This document shows, piece after piece, positions 38,337 through 48,470 of a stretch of 64,000 nucleotides of DNA. The notes beneath the pieces were generated by a model, which did no database searches, had not been told where the DNA came from, and was given only the letters and a program-made list of their open reading frames with translations. The stretch is taken from NCBI RefSeq assembly GCF_009193305.1, contig NZ_WBVS01000001.1, positions 1 to 64,000 of the forward strand. The letters run 5' to 3'. Position 1 is the stretch's first letter, and each line of letters opens with the position of its first letter. A program made the position numbers and the translations under genes. This stretch comes from Bifidobacterium cebidarum. Lineage in GTDB: Bacteria; Actinomycetota; Actinomycetes; Actinomycetales; Bifidobacteriaceae.

Positions 38337-38388
38337 GCTTCCTAGAGTGGCGCGTTCGTCTGAGCGTTTCCTGAATGTCCGCTTGAAG

Positions 38389-39288
38389 TTATTCGTTGTC
38401 GTGGTTATCAGCAGCTGACTGCGAGTCCAGCTTCGGGCCTGACTGCGAGTCCATTTCAGCCGCCTGCCGCGCCTTTCGTTGGGCCTTGCGCTGCGCGATC
38501 CTCGCCCGGCGGGCCTTCTTCTCGTTTCTGGAGAGCGTCTGACGATTCGCACGACGCGGCTTCTTGCCCTTGCTGCGAACTCGAATGATGATCATCAACG
38601 CCACCACGATGACCAACACCACCAGCACCACGATCATGGCGATCACGCCGATCGTGACAGACGAACTGGATGTGGAGGTCTTCTTGGATTGGATGATCTG
38701 CTCCATCATGGAGGTCGCGGAACCGGGCCAATCCGGCGTGCTTTTCATCAGCGGCTCCTGCGCCGCCGCAGACAGCTTATCGACCGTTTCCTGGCTTTTC
38801 AGCCATTCATCGGAATTCGAGGAGACAGCCACCACGAGATTGCCGTCGTTCGAGGCGACCGCCAGCAGCACGGTATTCGGCTTTGGATTGGTGGATTCCA
38901 GTACGGTACTGGCCCACTTCTGAGGCGTCTGATCACTGTTGAAACTCGACAGATACAGCAAATGCACATGCACACCGGTTTCCTGCTCGGTTTTGGCGAT
39001 GGCATCCGTGACTTCCGCGGCATGGGACCCCAGGAGGTTCTCCGTATCGGTGATGTTATCGGTAATGGTGACGCCGCTGTTCGAACTGTTCGAATCATTG
39101 GCGCTGTCATCGGAGTTATCCCCATAGGCATAAGCGGTTGTCCACATGCAGCTCAGCATCATCGCAATCAGTACGGCAATGGCGCGAACAAGCCATTGCC
39201 TGGCCATACTATGAGTATTTTCCTCACCGTAGGCGGAAGCTAGAACCACATTGGTCGTTTGAACGGGTACCCAAGTCGAATTTGCCAT
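38389..39288 (-). CDS. Secreted/membrane protein with TPM-like domain
   Basis: This membrane protein of about 299 residues has a signal-type hydrophobic segment (WLVRAIAVLIAMMLSCMWTT). An extracytoplasmic domain follows, with LGSHAAEVTDAIAKTEQETG and VLLAVASNDGNLVVAVSSN, resembling the TPM (DUF477) fold. A second membrane helix (IGVIAMIVVLVVLVIVVALMI) then leads to a highly basic cytoplasmic tail of about 65 residues. The start at 39288 was preferred because GTGGAG lies four bases before it; a start at 39207 directly at the signal peptide is possible. It lies just upstream of the response regulator gene on the same strand. Function is unknown. Confidence 0.75.
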   Translation of the reverse strand: MANSTWVPVQTTNVVLASAYGEENTHSMARQWLVRAIAVLIAMMLSCMWTTAYAYGDNSDDSANDSNSSNSGVTITDNITDTENLLGSHAAEVTDAIAKTEQETGVHVHLLYLSSFNSDQTPQKWASTVLESTNPKPNTVLLAVASNDGNLVVAVSSNSDEWLKSQETVDKLSAAAQEPLMKSTPDWPGSATSMMEQIIQSKKTSTSSSSVTIGVIAMIVVLVVLVIVVALMIIIRVRSKGKKPRRANRQTLSRNEKKARRARIAQRKAQRKARQAAEMDSQSGPKLDSQSAADNHDNE

Positions 39289-39389
39289 AGGCTCCACATT
39301 AGCGTTCGGTATTCGCATTATCGAGCGTCATACACATACAACCCCACATGCAATCGCACATACGACCCAATAAGGAAAGGAGCTGTTCA

Positions 39390-39680
39390 ATGCCCCAATA
39401 TCAAGTGGATTCGGAACGAATCCAATCATCCTCGGCCGCCGTGGCTCAGTCCATCAGTCAGATTCGACAGGCCGTGAACGGCATGTACACCAATCTCAAC
39501 GCCCTGCAAGAGGCGTGGCGAGGCTCAGCGGCCAGCCAATTCACCTCGGTTGCGGCACAGTGGCGTGCGGCACAGCAGCAGATGGAGGCATCATTGGAAT
39601 CCATTCAGCAAAGCCTCGCCTCGGCCTCCACGGTTTATGCCGATGCGGAAGCCGCTGCTTCACGATTGTTCGTCCAGTAA
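39390..39680 (+). CDS. WXG100-family (EsxA-like) small secreted protein
   Basis: This 96-residue all-helical protein has the WXG motif as WRGSAA near the centre, between two amphipathic helices. That is the hallmark of type VII-exported WXG100 proteins. It ends with AAASRLFVQ, and no YxxxD/E secretion signal is obvious. The ATG at 39390 has a strong AGGAAAGGAG. It is a single gene divergent from the TPM-like gene and followed by a clear terminator. No EccC-type ATPase or other ESX component lies in the window. Confidence 0.88.
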   Translation: MPQYQVDSERIQSSSAAVAQSISQIRQAVNGMYTNLNALQEAWRGSAASQFTSVAAQWRAAQQQMEASLESIQQSLASASTVYADAEAAASRLFVQ

Positions 39681-39733
39681 AGCAGCAGGCAGCAAACCGA
39701 TAATCACCGACAGACACGGCGCCGGAATCGAAA

Positions 39734-39763
39734 AAGGGAACTCCCCCGAAAAGGAGTTCCCTT
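39734..39763 (+). terminator. Terminator after the WXG100 gene (convergent with groEL)
   Basis: Eleven-base arms at 39734-39744 and 39753-39763 with an eight-base loop lie 54 bp past the WXG100 stop. A-rich sequence before and T/C sequence after make it usable from the groEL side as well. Confidence 0.8.
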
Positions 39764-39815
39764 CTATCAGCTATCGAGCTGTTGGCTTTGACGCTATCGG
39801 TCTAAACCGTCCGGA

Positions 39816-41550
<1,735 letters not shown>

Positions 41551-41558
41551 CTGAGACA

Positions 41559-41585
41559 TTAGCACTCACCGACCGAGAGTGCCAA
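41559..41585 (-). promoter_or_regulatory. CIRCE operator, distal copy
   Basis: The arms TTAGCACTC and GAGTGCCAA are separated by nine bases, one mismatch from the HrcA consensus. It is eight bases from the proximal copy, so two HrcA dimers could bind side by side. Confidence 0.9.
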
Positions 41586-41627
41586 CAAGCGCGTTTGCGA
41601 TTGCGCTATGGGCATGAAATCACATAC

Positions 41628-41663
41628 AAAAAAGCTCCGACTGCGAACCTGCCAGTCGGAGCT
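41628..41663 (-). terminator. Intrinsic terminator between cspA and groEL
   Basis: An 11-bp stem (AGCTCCGACTG at 41633-41643 with its complement at 41653-41663) is followed on the minus strand by six T residues. It should end most cspA transcripts ahead of the groEL promoter. Confidence 0.88.
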
Positions 41664-41690
41664 AATCAGCACCTTTGCGGGCAAAAACAC

Positions 41691-41930
41691 TCACTCAGGG
41701 CGTTCTTCGCCAGAAGACAACTTGACGACGTCCTTAGCCTGAGTACCTTTACCGGACGAAACAGGCGTGTACTCCACCCGGTCGCCCTCATACAGCATCT
41801 TGAACTTGTTGTTGCTGCCGTCGTCCTTAATTTCCGCGTAATGCACGAAAACGTCCTCGCCTCCGCCGTCCGGCTGTATGAACCCGAACCCCTTCTTGGC
41901 AAGGAAGAACTTTACGGTACCTTGTGCCAT
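41691..41930 (-). CDS. cspA: Cold-shock protein CspA
   Basis: This 79-residue protein is a single cold-shock domain with KGFGFIQPDGGGEDVFVHY, containing both RNP-1 (KGFGFI) and RNP-2 (VFVHY), plus a short charged C-terminus. It binds single-stranded RNA and DNA. The ATG at 41930 follows AGGAAAG. It lies upstream of groEL on the same strand. A csp-groEL linkage has been reported in bifidobacteria as I recall, but a clear terminator separates the two here. Confidence 0.93.
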   Translation of the reverse strand: MAQGTVKFFLAKKGFGFIQPDGGGEDVFVHYAEIKDDGSNNKFKMLYEGDRVEYTPVSSGKGTQAKDVVKLSSGEERPE

Positions 41931-42237
41931 ATCTGATCTTTCCTTTGTTCCCTAGGCGTCGCGAAAAATGCCAATAGGGAACGTAGAAAGAACCGCATCG
42001 CGCTCCCCCCTACCTCGCGACTAGTGAAAGATTGTACCGTGAAGAGGGAACAATACAAATCGTGATGACAATACAGCAGGCGAACCGTCTCAATTAATGA
42101 GCGGAAGCCACCGGTCGGCTCCGGTAAAACAATAGCAAAATGCCGCCCTTGGCGATCAGCCAGAGCGGCATCCCAGCATATCCGCTATTCGATATGCATC
42201 ATCGTTCCGAACATCGTAATCGACGCCGGACCGGCTA
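41931..42237. other. Gene-free gap upstream of cspA
   Basis: This 307-bp gap holds the cspA promoter and 5' leader next to 41931 and the terminator of the LytR_C gene at 42140-42171. No open frame with coding character is visible. Confidence 0.6.
42136..42171 (-). terminator. Terminator of the LytR_C gene
   Basis: ATGCCGC (42140-42146) pairs with GCGGCAT (42165-42171), with further pairing of TGGC and GCCA inside. Four T residues follow on the minus strand (42136-42140 region). It lies 67 bp past the stop. Confidence 0.75.
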
Positions 42238-42903
42238 TCAGTTCATCAGCACCACAATGATGGGAGTGGCCAACCCCTGCGCCTGCTGCACGGTGCTGAT
42301 GCCCAATGTATTGGCCACATCCTGCGCGGTGGCCTTATCGGATTCGTTCTGGTACCACACCACCGTGGAGGAAGGCAACGAACCGGTCGGATTTGCCGCT
42401 TCGACACTGGTATACCCGGAAGTCTGCAGCACGTCGGCCTTCTGCCCCGCATATCCGGAGACGCCGGTTCCGTTCACCACGCGAATTTGTGTGGCCTTGT
42501 TCACAGCCGCGGTCTCGGTCTGCTGCTGAGCGCTTTGATCACCGCTCGAGGAATCCGAAGACGCATTGGAATCCGAGTTCGCGGAAGCATCGGAGCTTGA
42601 CGAGTCAGCGGAATCCGAAGACGAATCGGACTTACTGGCATCAGACTTCTTCTCGGCCTTAGTGGCCGTGTCTGCCGTAGTCGAAGACTGCGTGGACTTC
42701 AGGTTCAGCAGGTTCTGGTATTCGCCGCTGCTCACAGCCCATGCGGCGAAGCCGCACAATGCCGCAACGAGAATCACGATGACAAACGGTGCAATGCGGG
42801 TGATCAGCGGACGAGAACCGCGATGGGCACCCACCGGGCCCTTCGGCGGATTATCGAAGAGGTCCTGCTCATATGATTCGTAGGTCACCTTGTCGCGCGC
42901 CAT
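42238..42903 (-). CDS. Membrane protein with LytR C-terminal domain
   Basis: This 221-residue single-pass protein has a cytoplasmic N-terminus of about 38 residues and a membrane helix at about 39-57 (PFVIVILVAALCGFAAWAV). A Ser/Asp/Lys-rich low-complexity spacer follows at about residues 75-125. The C-terminal domain, with QIRVVNGTGVSGYAGQKADV and SSTVVWYQNESDKATAQDVA, matches LytR_C. Full LytR-CpsA-Psr ligases carry this domain after a catalytic domain that is absent here, so the protein probably binds wall polymer or a partner rather than transferring it. It is divergent from ung. Confidence 0.82.
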   Translation of the reverse strand: MARDKVTYESYEQDLFDNPPKGPVGAHRGSRPLITRIAPFVIVILVAALCGFAAWAVSSGEYQNLLNLKSTQSSTTADTATKAEKKSDASKSDSSSDSADSSSSDASANSDSNASSDSSSGDQSAQQQTETAAVNKATQIRVVNGTGVSGYAGQKADVLQTSGYTSVEAANPTGSLPSSTVVWYQNESDKATAQDVANTLGISTVQQAQGLATPIIVVLMN

Positions 42904-43002
42904 AAGCCGCCCTCCTTAATGCAAAACTACCCACGAGTGTAACCGTCCGGCACGAAATGGGCCACCACACCGCCTGCCATGCACGGTATATGCACGTTTG
43001 GC

Positions 43003-43008
43003 TACAGT
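43003..43008 (+). promoter_or_regulatory. ung -10 element (leaderless arrangement)
   Basis: TACAGT ends eight bases before the ung ATG, which places the transcription start at or beside the start codon. No ribosome-binding site is present. Confidence 0.45.
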
Positions 43009-43016
43009 ATTGAATC

Positions 43017-43706
43017 ATGATTAAACCATTGAGCGAATTGGTTGAACCGGGTTGGGCGAAGGCTCTGGCCGACGTGGAACCTGACATTCACCGCATGGGT
43101 GATTTTCTCAGAGCTGAAAACGCAGCCGGCCACCCCTGGCTTCCCGCGAGCCATAACGTGCTTCGAGCGTTCACCATTCCCTTCGATTCCATCAAGGTGC
43201 TGATTGTCGGGCAGGACCCCTACCCCACTCCGGGCCATCCGGTTGGCTTGAGCTTCTGCGTGGCACCGGATGTCCGCCCGCTGCCGAAAAGTCTGATCAA
43301 TATATATAAGGAACTCGTCGACGATCTTGGGGTGCCGATGCCACCCAACGGCGATCTGACGCCGTGGACCGAACGCGGAGTGATGCTGCTCAACAGGTGC
43401 CTGACCGTACGCGTGGGTCAGCCGAATTCCCATCAGGGTAAAGGTTGGGAGCAGGTCACCGAAGCAGCCATCCGCGTGCTGAATGCCCGAGTGGATGACG
43501 GCGGCAGGCCGAAGCCACTGGTGGCGATTCTCTGGGGGCGTAATGCTCAGAGCCTTGAACCGCTGTTGACGAACGCGTTCATCATCAAATCCCCTCACCC
43601 GAGCCCGTTGTCAGCATCGCGCGGATTCTTTGGTTCCAAGCCGTTCTCCCGAGCGAATCAGGCTCTGGTTTCGATGGGCACCGAACCAGTGGATTGGCGA
43701 CTGTAG
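43017..43706 (+). CDS. ung: Uracil-DNA glycosylase
   Basis: This 229-residue family 1 UDG removes uracil from DNA. The water-activating loop is [20 protein letters not shown] with the catalytic Asp, and the DNA-intercalation loop reads [31 protein letters not shown] lies between them. Length is normal. The ATG at 43017 has no Shine-Dalgarno but lies eight bases after a TACAGT -10 element, so the message is probably leaderless. A hairpin begins right at the stop codon and separates it from the moxR gene. Confidence 0.95.
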   Translation: MIKPLSELVEPGWAKALADVEPDIHRMGDFLRAENAAGHPWLPASHNVLRAFTIPFDSIKVLIVGQDPYPTPGHPVGLSFCVAPDVRPLPKSLINIYKELVDDLGVPMPPNGDLTPWTERGVMLLNRCLTVRVGQPNSHQGKGWEQVTEAAIRVLNARVDDGGRPKPLVAILWGRNAQSLEPLLTNAFIIKSPHPSPLSASRGFFGSKPFSRANQALVSMGTEPVDWRL

Positions 43707-43741
43707 CTTCGTCGGCCTTGCGCCCGGAACGCCGACGAAGC
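43706..43741 (+). terminator. Terminator after ung
   Basis: An 11-bp stem (GCTTCGTCGGC and complement at 43731-43741) with a 14-base loop starts at the last base of the ung stop codon. No long T-run follows. Confidence 0.65.
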
Positions 43742-43778
43742 GCTCCGACGTTCTCAGCCGGCAGTCAGTGTAGGTAGT

Positions 43779-43784
43779 TACAGT
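43779..43784 (+). promoter_or_regulatory. -10 element of the moxR operon
   Basis: TACAGT lies seven bases before the ATG at 43792, the same hexamer and nearly the same spacing as at ung. The only ribosome-site-like sequence (GGTGGG) is too close to the ATG, so a leaderless start is likely. Confidence 0.4.
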
Positions 43785-43791
43785 GGTGGGC

Positions 43792-44883
43792 ATGACTTTG
43801 TTCCCAACGCAACCGCAATTGCCTCCGCAACCGTCCGCGCAACGCCCACTCGCCACCCCCATGACGACGCCCGCGCCGGGTGCAGCTGCGCCTTTGGGCC
43901 TTGACGACGCCAAACGCGCACGTATGCTGGCGGACACCATCCGTTCCCGTTTCTCCCAGACATTGGTCGGTCAGGATAATCTGCGTGAATCCCTGATCGT
44001 CACATTGGTGGCGGGCGGCCATATTCTTATCGAATCGGTGCCCGGTCTGGCCAAGACCACCGCCGCGCAAACGTTGGCCACTTGCGTGTCCGGTTCCTTC
44101 AAGCGCGTGCAGTGCACGCCTGATCTGATGCCATCCGACCTGACCGGCACCCAGGTGTTTGATTTCGCCTCACAGAAGTTCACCACCCAGATCGGCCCGA
44201 TCCATGCCAACTTCGTACTTCTGGACGAGATCAACCGTTCCAATGCGAAGACCCAGTCCGCCATGCTCGAGGCCATGGCCGAAGGCGCCACCACCATCGG
44301 CGGCCAGCGCATCGCCCTGCCTCAGCCGTTCATGGTAATCGCCACTGAAAACCCCATCGAAGAGGAAGGCACGTTCAACCTGCCCGAGGCCCAGATGGAT
44401 CGTTTCATGATGAAGGCCGTGATGACCTATCCGACCGCCGACGAAGAGACACGCATGCTGGCCATGCTCACCCGTCGCGGTTCGGACATGATCGGCCCGG
44501 ACACCATCACCGGCGAGCGCATCACCGTCTCCGATGTGGAGTTCCTGCGCAAGGCTTCGCGTCGCGTTCACGTTTCGGATGCCATCATGAAGTACGCGGT
44601 TGATATCGCCGCCACGTCCCGAGGCGCGGGTTCCCGTCCGATCAAGGGGCTTTCCACGCTGGTTCGTTTGGGCGCGTCCCCTCGCGCCACCATCGCCCTA
44701 GTCCGCATCGGCCAGGCCAAGGCGCTGCTCTCCGGTCGTGATTATGTGGTGCCGGAAGACATCAAGGCGTTCGCCCACGAGGTGTTGCGTCATCGTATTG
44801 TGCTCACATTCGAAGCGCTGGCGGATGGTGTGATCAGCGATCAGATCGTGGACAAGATCGTCGAAACGGTTCCTGTTCCGTGA
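43792..44883 (+). CDS. MoxR-family AAA+ ATPase
   Basis: This 363-residue MoxR ATPase probably acts as a chaperone-like remodeller for the VWA proteins encoded downstream. Residues 1-30 are Pro/Gln-rich. The P-loop reads ESVPGLAKTT, Walker B FVLLDEINRSNAKTQ, and sensor 1 ATENPIEEEGTFNLPEAQMD. The ATG at 43792 was chosen; a GTG at 43783 is in frame but overlaps the -10 element. The next gene overlaps by four bases. In Bacteroides and other bacteria the same gene set is called bat (aerotolerance). Confidence 0.88.
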   Translation: MTLFPTQPQLPPQPSAQRPLATPMTTPAPGAAAPLGLDDAKRARMLADTIRSRFSQTLVGQDNLRESLIVTLVAGGHILIESVPGLAKTTAAQTLATCVSGSFKRVQCTPDLMPSDLTGTQVFDFASQKFTTQIGPIHANFVLLDEINRSNAKTQSAMLEAMAEGATTIGGQRIALPQPFMVIATENPIEEEGTFNLPEAQMDRFMMKAVMTYPTADEETRMLAMLTRRGSDMIGPDTITGERITVSDVEFLRKASRRVHVSDAIMKYAVDIAATSRGAGSRPIKGLSTLVRLGASPRATIALVRIGQAKALLSGRDYVVPEDIKAFAHEVLRHRIVLTFEALADGVISDQIVDKIVETVPVP

Positions 44884-45827
44884 GTTCCGATTCCATCCGC
44901 AGAAAGATCGAGACCCTCGGCACCCAGATGAGCCTGCCCACTGTGCGCAAGGCGCTGGGCGTTCTGGAAGGGGAGCACGCGTCCGGCCGCCGCGGCGGCA
45001 ATGGCGACGTTATGGATGTGCGCGCCTATGAACCCGGTGATGAGTCTCGTCTCATCGACTGGAAGACCAGCGCCAGGCAAGGGCATCCAATGGTGGTGCA
45101 GCGCGAGAGGCTTTCCACTTCCCGCGTATGGCTGCTTATGGATGTCGGCCGCGAAATGACCGGCGCATGCCCCTCCGGGGAACGGGCGTATGAGATCGCC
45201 GCCAACGCGTTGCGCATGTTCGCAGCGTTGTCTTTGCGTCGCGCCGACGATGTGTCGATTGTGTTCGGCGATGAGTCGAGCATCACCCGAATCCCGTTCA
45301 ACGGCGGTTTCGCCCAGTTCGAACGGACGTTGGATGCATCGCTGCAGCGAGCGTGGCAGCATAAGCGCAATATCGACGCGCTGCTTGAGTATGCCCGTCG
45401 CATCAGGGATCGTCACGCACTGATCGTATTGGCCACCGACGAACTTGCGATAACCGAGCGGCATCTGGTCCAATTCCGCCGTATTGCTCGCACCCATCCG
45501 ATTGTGCTGATCGATGTGGCGACGCTCAACCCGTTCAAGCCCTTGGCCAAAGGCCATGACGCTCCTTTGGATGGAGTGACCAATCGCAGGGTGCCGGCGT
45601 TCATGCGCTCCAAGATCAGCGCCCAACAGGTTTCAACCCATCGCCAATATCTTGCCGCCGCATTGGAGCAGGAGCTGAACCGCACCGGATCGTTCATGAT
45701 CCGGGCCGATTCAAGTGAGGATATGTTCAACCGTTTCGTACAACTGGTTTCCGTGGCACTGGCACGTACCACACGCAATCAACTCGGCGAGGCACCTGAA
45801 TTGATGCTGGCTGGTGATCGTTCATGA
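44880..45827 (+). CDS. DUF58-domain protein of the MoxR-VWA operon
   Basis: This 315-residue protein carries the DUF58 core (GDVMDVRAYEPGDESRLIDW, VWLLMDVGREMTG) with a degenerate VWA-like fold. It begins with GTG at 44880 overlapping the moxR stop and ends overlapping the next gene. DUF58 proteins always accompany MoxR ATPases and are thought to be their partner or substrate. No membrane helix is present. Confidence 0.87.
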   Translation: MSSDSIRRKIETLGTQMSLPTVRKALGVLEGEHASGRRGGNGDVMDVRAYEPGDESRLIDWKTSARQGHPMVVQRERLSTSRVWLLMDVGREMTGACPSGERAYEIAANALRMFAALSLRRADDVSIVFGDESSITRIPFNGGFAQFERTLDASLQRAWQHKRNIDALLEYARRIRDRHALIVLATDELAITERHLVQFRRIARTHPIVLIDVATLNPFKPLAKGHDAPLDGVTNRRVPAFMRSKISAQQVSTHRQYLAAALEQELNRTGSFMIRADSSEDMFNRFVQLVSVALARTTRNQLGEAPELMLAGDRS

Positions 45828-46381
45828 TCCCATTCGTGTCATCATTGACATTGGTCCTGGCCGTGGATCCAGACGACCTGCATCCGACCGGCTTGTTGTC
45901 CATCACCGGCCCATTGATCGCGATCATCACCATATGCATCGCACTTGCCATCGGACTGGTGGTTGCCGCGATCGTGCTGTCCCGCCCCGCGCGCAAACCC
46001 CGCAAGGCCAAGCAGCTTCGCGGCGCGCATCGCAATGCTGGATCCAAGGCGATATGGCATGCACGCATCGACGACGTGCTCGCACGCCACGAGCGTGGCG
46101 ATATCAGTCGCGAGGAGGCTTTCGTGCAGTTGGCATTGATCGCACGCGATTTCGCTTCCGATGCCAGCGGCCGGCCGCTCAACTCCAGCACGCTGACCGA
46201 TTTGATGCGAATCGACCGCACTTCGACGAATCGGCAGGGTCTGGATACATTGCGCCAGACCATCGAGGCTTTGTATCCACCTGAGTTCGCCGACCCCGCA
46301 TTCAACGCTCACGCGCAAACCGTTACCGTCGATCAGGCCGCCGAATGGGTTGCCAATCTGGTGGAAAGGTGGCGTTCATGA
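45824..46381 (+). CDS. Single-pass membrane protein of the MoxR-VWA operon
   Basis: This 185-residue protein has a short extracellular N-terminus and one membrane helix (GPLIAIITICIALAIGLVVAAIVL, described by its ends only: about residues 29-52). A basic stretch (RPARKPRKAKQLRG) and a helical cytoplasmic domain follow. It takes the position of the DUF4381-type gene in other bat operons, but I see no clear match. It overlaps DUF58 by four bases and the next VWA gene by four bases, so the whole set is translationally coupled. Confidence 0.8.
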   Translation: MIPFVSSLTLVLAVDPDDLHPTGLLSITGPLIAIITICIALAIGLVVAAIVLSRPARKPRKAKQLRGAHRNAGSKAIWHARIDDVLARHERGDISREEAFVQLALIARDFASDASGRPLNSSTLTDLMRIDRTSTNRQGLDTLRQTIEALYPPEFADPAFNAHAQTVTVDQAAEWVANLVERWRS

Positions 46382-47436
46382 TGTTGACATGGCACTGGCC
46401 TTGGGCCGCATTGGCCGGCGCGCTGGTGGCGCTGGCTTTGATCGTGCTGGTCGTGGCGTTCTCCCGGCGTGCGAGCAGCTCCGACGAGGCCGTATTCTCA
46501 TTGGATGATGATCTCAACACCGAGCATGCCTCCAAACTGTTCCGGCAGTGGCGCGCGCTGAACCGCGTGGCAGTGGCCATGGTGACGATCGCGCTTGCGC
46601 TCGGCATCGCATTGGTGGCCCGTCCCTCTCAGGTGGATGCCAGCGATGAGCGTTCCTCCAGCAGGGACATCGTGCTTTGCCTCGACGTATCCGGGTCCAC
46701 GCTGCCTTATGACCGCGAAGTAATCGATACGTATCTCGAGCTAATCAAGCATTTCGAGGGCGAGCGCATCGGCCTGAGCATCTTCAACTCCACATCGCGC
46801 ACGGTATTCCCGCTCACCGATGACTACGAGTTGGTCACCAAGCAGCTCACAGCCGCCAGCAAAGCGCTTAAAGGCGTGGAGACCCAGGATGATATCGACA
46901 ACATGTCCGATGCCGATTATCAGAAGATCGCCGATTGGCTGGAAGGCACCCAGAATCGAAAGGACGCCACATCGCTGATCGGCGATGGCGTGGTTTCCTG
47001 CGCTGCCATGCTTCCCGGTTTCGCTTACGGTTCCGCGACGGCGGCGAATGCCGAACGCCAGCGTGCGGCTTCTATCGTGCTGGCCACCGATAACGTGGTT
47101 TCCGGCAAGCCCACCTATACCCTTTCCGAGGCGCTCGACCTGACCCAGCAGACCAAGATCTCCGTGGATGGCCTGTATTCCGGCCCGAAATCCAACGAAG
47201 GCGATCAGACCACATTGGATATGAAGTCGGCCATCGAATCCCATGGCGGAGTGTTCCTCACCCAATCCAACGGTCAATCCGTCAACGAACTCGTGAAGGA
47301 TATCCAATCGCGTCGAGACGCCGAATCCAGCAACAAGGCCAAGGCTTCGATGTCCGACGCCCCCGGCTGGTGGACTCTCGCGTTGGCCGTGACGTTGGCT
47401 GTGGCGATGATATGCGTTTGGAGGTTGAAGCGATGA
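46378..47436 (+). CDS. VWA-domain membrane protein (BatA-like)
   Basis: This 352-residue protein has an N-terminal membrane helix, a second at about residues 75-92, an extracytoplasmic VWA domain and a C-terminal helix (WWTLALAVTLAVAMICVW). The metal-ion site is intact: LCLDVSGSTLPYDRE has the DxSxS pattern. The start overlaps the previous stop as ATGA. It presumably binds a protein ligand outside the membrane in a Mg-dependent way and works with the paralogue encoded next. Confidence 0.86.
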   Translation: MMLTWHWPWAALAGALVALALIVLVVAFSRRASSSDEAVFSLDDDLNTEHASKLFRQWRALNRVAVAMVTIALALGIALVARPSQVDASDERSSSRDIVLCLDVSGSTLPYDREVIDTYLELIKHFEGERIGLSIFNSTSRTVFPLTDDYELVTKQLTAASKALKGVETQDDIDNMSDADYQKIADWLEGTQNRKDATSLIGDGVVSCAAMLPGFAYGSATAANAERQRAASIVLATDNVVSGKPTYTLSEALDLTQQTKISVDGLYSGPKSNEGDQTTLDMKSAIESHGGVFLTQSNGQSVNELVKDIQSRRDAESSNKAKASMSDAPGWWTLALAVTLAVAMICVWRLKR

Positions 47437-48470
47437 GCGGATTCACCTTCTCCCCCGCTTTGGGTTGGATCGTGGGCGGCGCCTTCGCCGGCGTTTTGGC
47501 ACTCATGGCCGTGGTTGAAGTCACGCAGTTCGTGCACAGGCGCAAGTCCAATGCCACCGATGAAACGGCATGGGCATGCGTCCGCCGCACCGTATTGCTG
47601 ATCATTGCCGCGTTCATGGTGCTGACCCCTAGCGTGGTGGCACCCACCACGTCACGAGCCATCAACGCCACCGATGTGATCGTAGCCGTGGACACCACTG
47701 GCTCAATGGCGGTTGCCGATGCGCATTATGGCTCTGACGAGACGATCACCCGCATCGAGGCCGCGCGCAAAGCCGTGCATGATGTGACGGCCGCTTATGC
47801 GGATGCCAGCTTCGCCGCTTTGCGGTTCGGCGCTTCCGGCACCCTTGATGTGCCGCTTACCCCGGATGCGCCAGCCATCGATAACTGGGCGGATACGCTG
47901 GCCGTGGAGTCCACTTCCGTGTCCGCCGGTTCAAGTCTGGATGCACCAATCGATCAGTTGCTGGTCGCCGCAAAAGCCATTCGCGACGCTCATCCCGATG
48001 ATGCAATCGTGCTGTACATCATCACTGACGGCGAGCAGACTTCGAATGTGACCCGACGCTCGTTCTCCTCACTTCGGCAGTATGTGGATGACGGCTTCAC
48101 CGTTGGAGTAGGTTCCACTGAGGGCGGCAAGATTCCAGTGGTGGCTGATGGCGTAGGCGCGGGGGATTCGAACACCACCGACCAATGGGTCACCGATCCG
48201 GATACCGGCCAGCCTGGCATTTCAAAAATGGATGAGAAGAATCTGAAAGACATCGCCGACGAAATCAGCGGCACCTATGTTGCAGTGGATTCCGCAAATA
48301 CCATGGCATCAGAGACCTCATCCAAGGCATCTCGGCGGTGGAGAATCACCACTACCACCAAGGAGCGCACACGCACCACGCCCGTGGTGTGGCCCCTCGC
48401 CATTGCGGCGACGCTGCTGCTCGCTTGGGAATTGGGGGCCTGGATCGCTACGTCAAGGAGGTTGCTGTGA
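47433..48470 (+). CDS. VWA-domain membrane protein (BatB-like)
   Basis: This 345-residue paralogue has two N-terminal helices, a VWA domain with VIVAVDTTGSMAV (DxTxS pattern, an allowed MIDAS variant) and a C-terminal helix (VVWPLAIAATLLLAWELGAW). VLYIITDGEQTSN carries the second metal-site Asp. It overlaps both neighbours by four bases. The pair of VWA proteins behind MoxR-DUF58 is the core of aerotolerance-type operons. Confidence 0.86.
   Translation: MSGFTFSPALGWIVGGAFAGVLALMAVVEVTQFVHRRKSNATDETAWACVRRTVLLIIAAFMVLTPSVVAPTTSRAINATDVIVAVDTTGSMAVADAHYGSDETITRIEAARKAVHDVTAAYADASFAALRFGASGTLDVPLTPDAPAIDNWADTLAVESTSVSAGSSLDAPIDQLLVAAKAIRDAHPDDAIVLYIITDGEQTSNVTRRSFSSLRQYVDDGFTVGVGSTEGGKIPVVADGVGAGDSNTTDQWVTDPDTGQPGISKMDEKNLKDIADEISGTYVAVDSANTMASETSSKASRRWRITTTTKERTRTTPVVWPLAIAATLLLAWELGAWIATSRRLL

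Noticed and set aside
45824..46381. LPXTG or sortase signal in the MoxR-VWA operon membrane proteins
   Set aside because: The hydrophobic segments are N-terminal or internal and no LPXTG-like motif precedes them.
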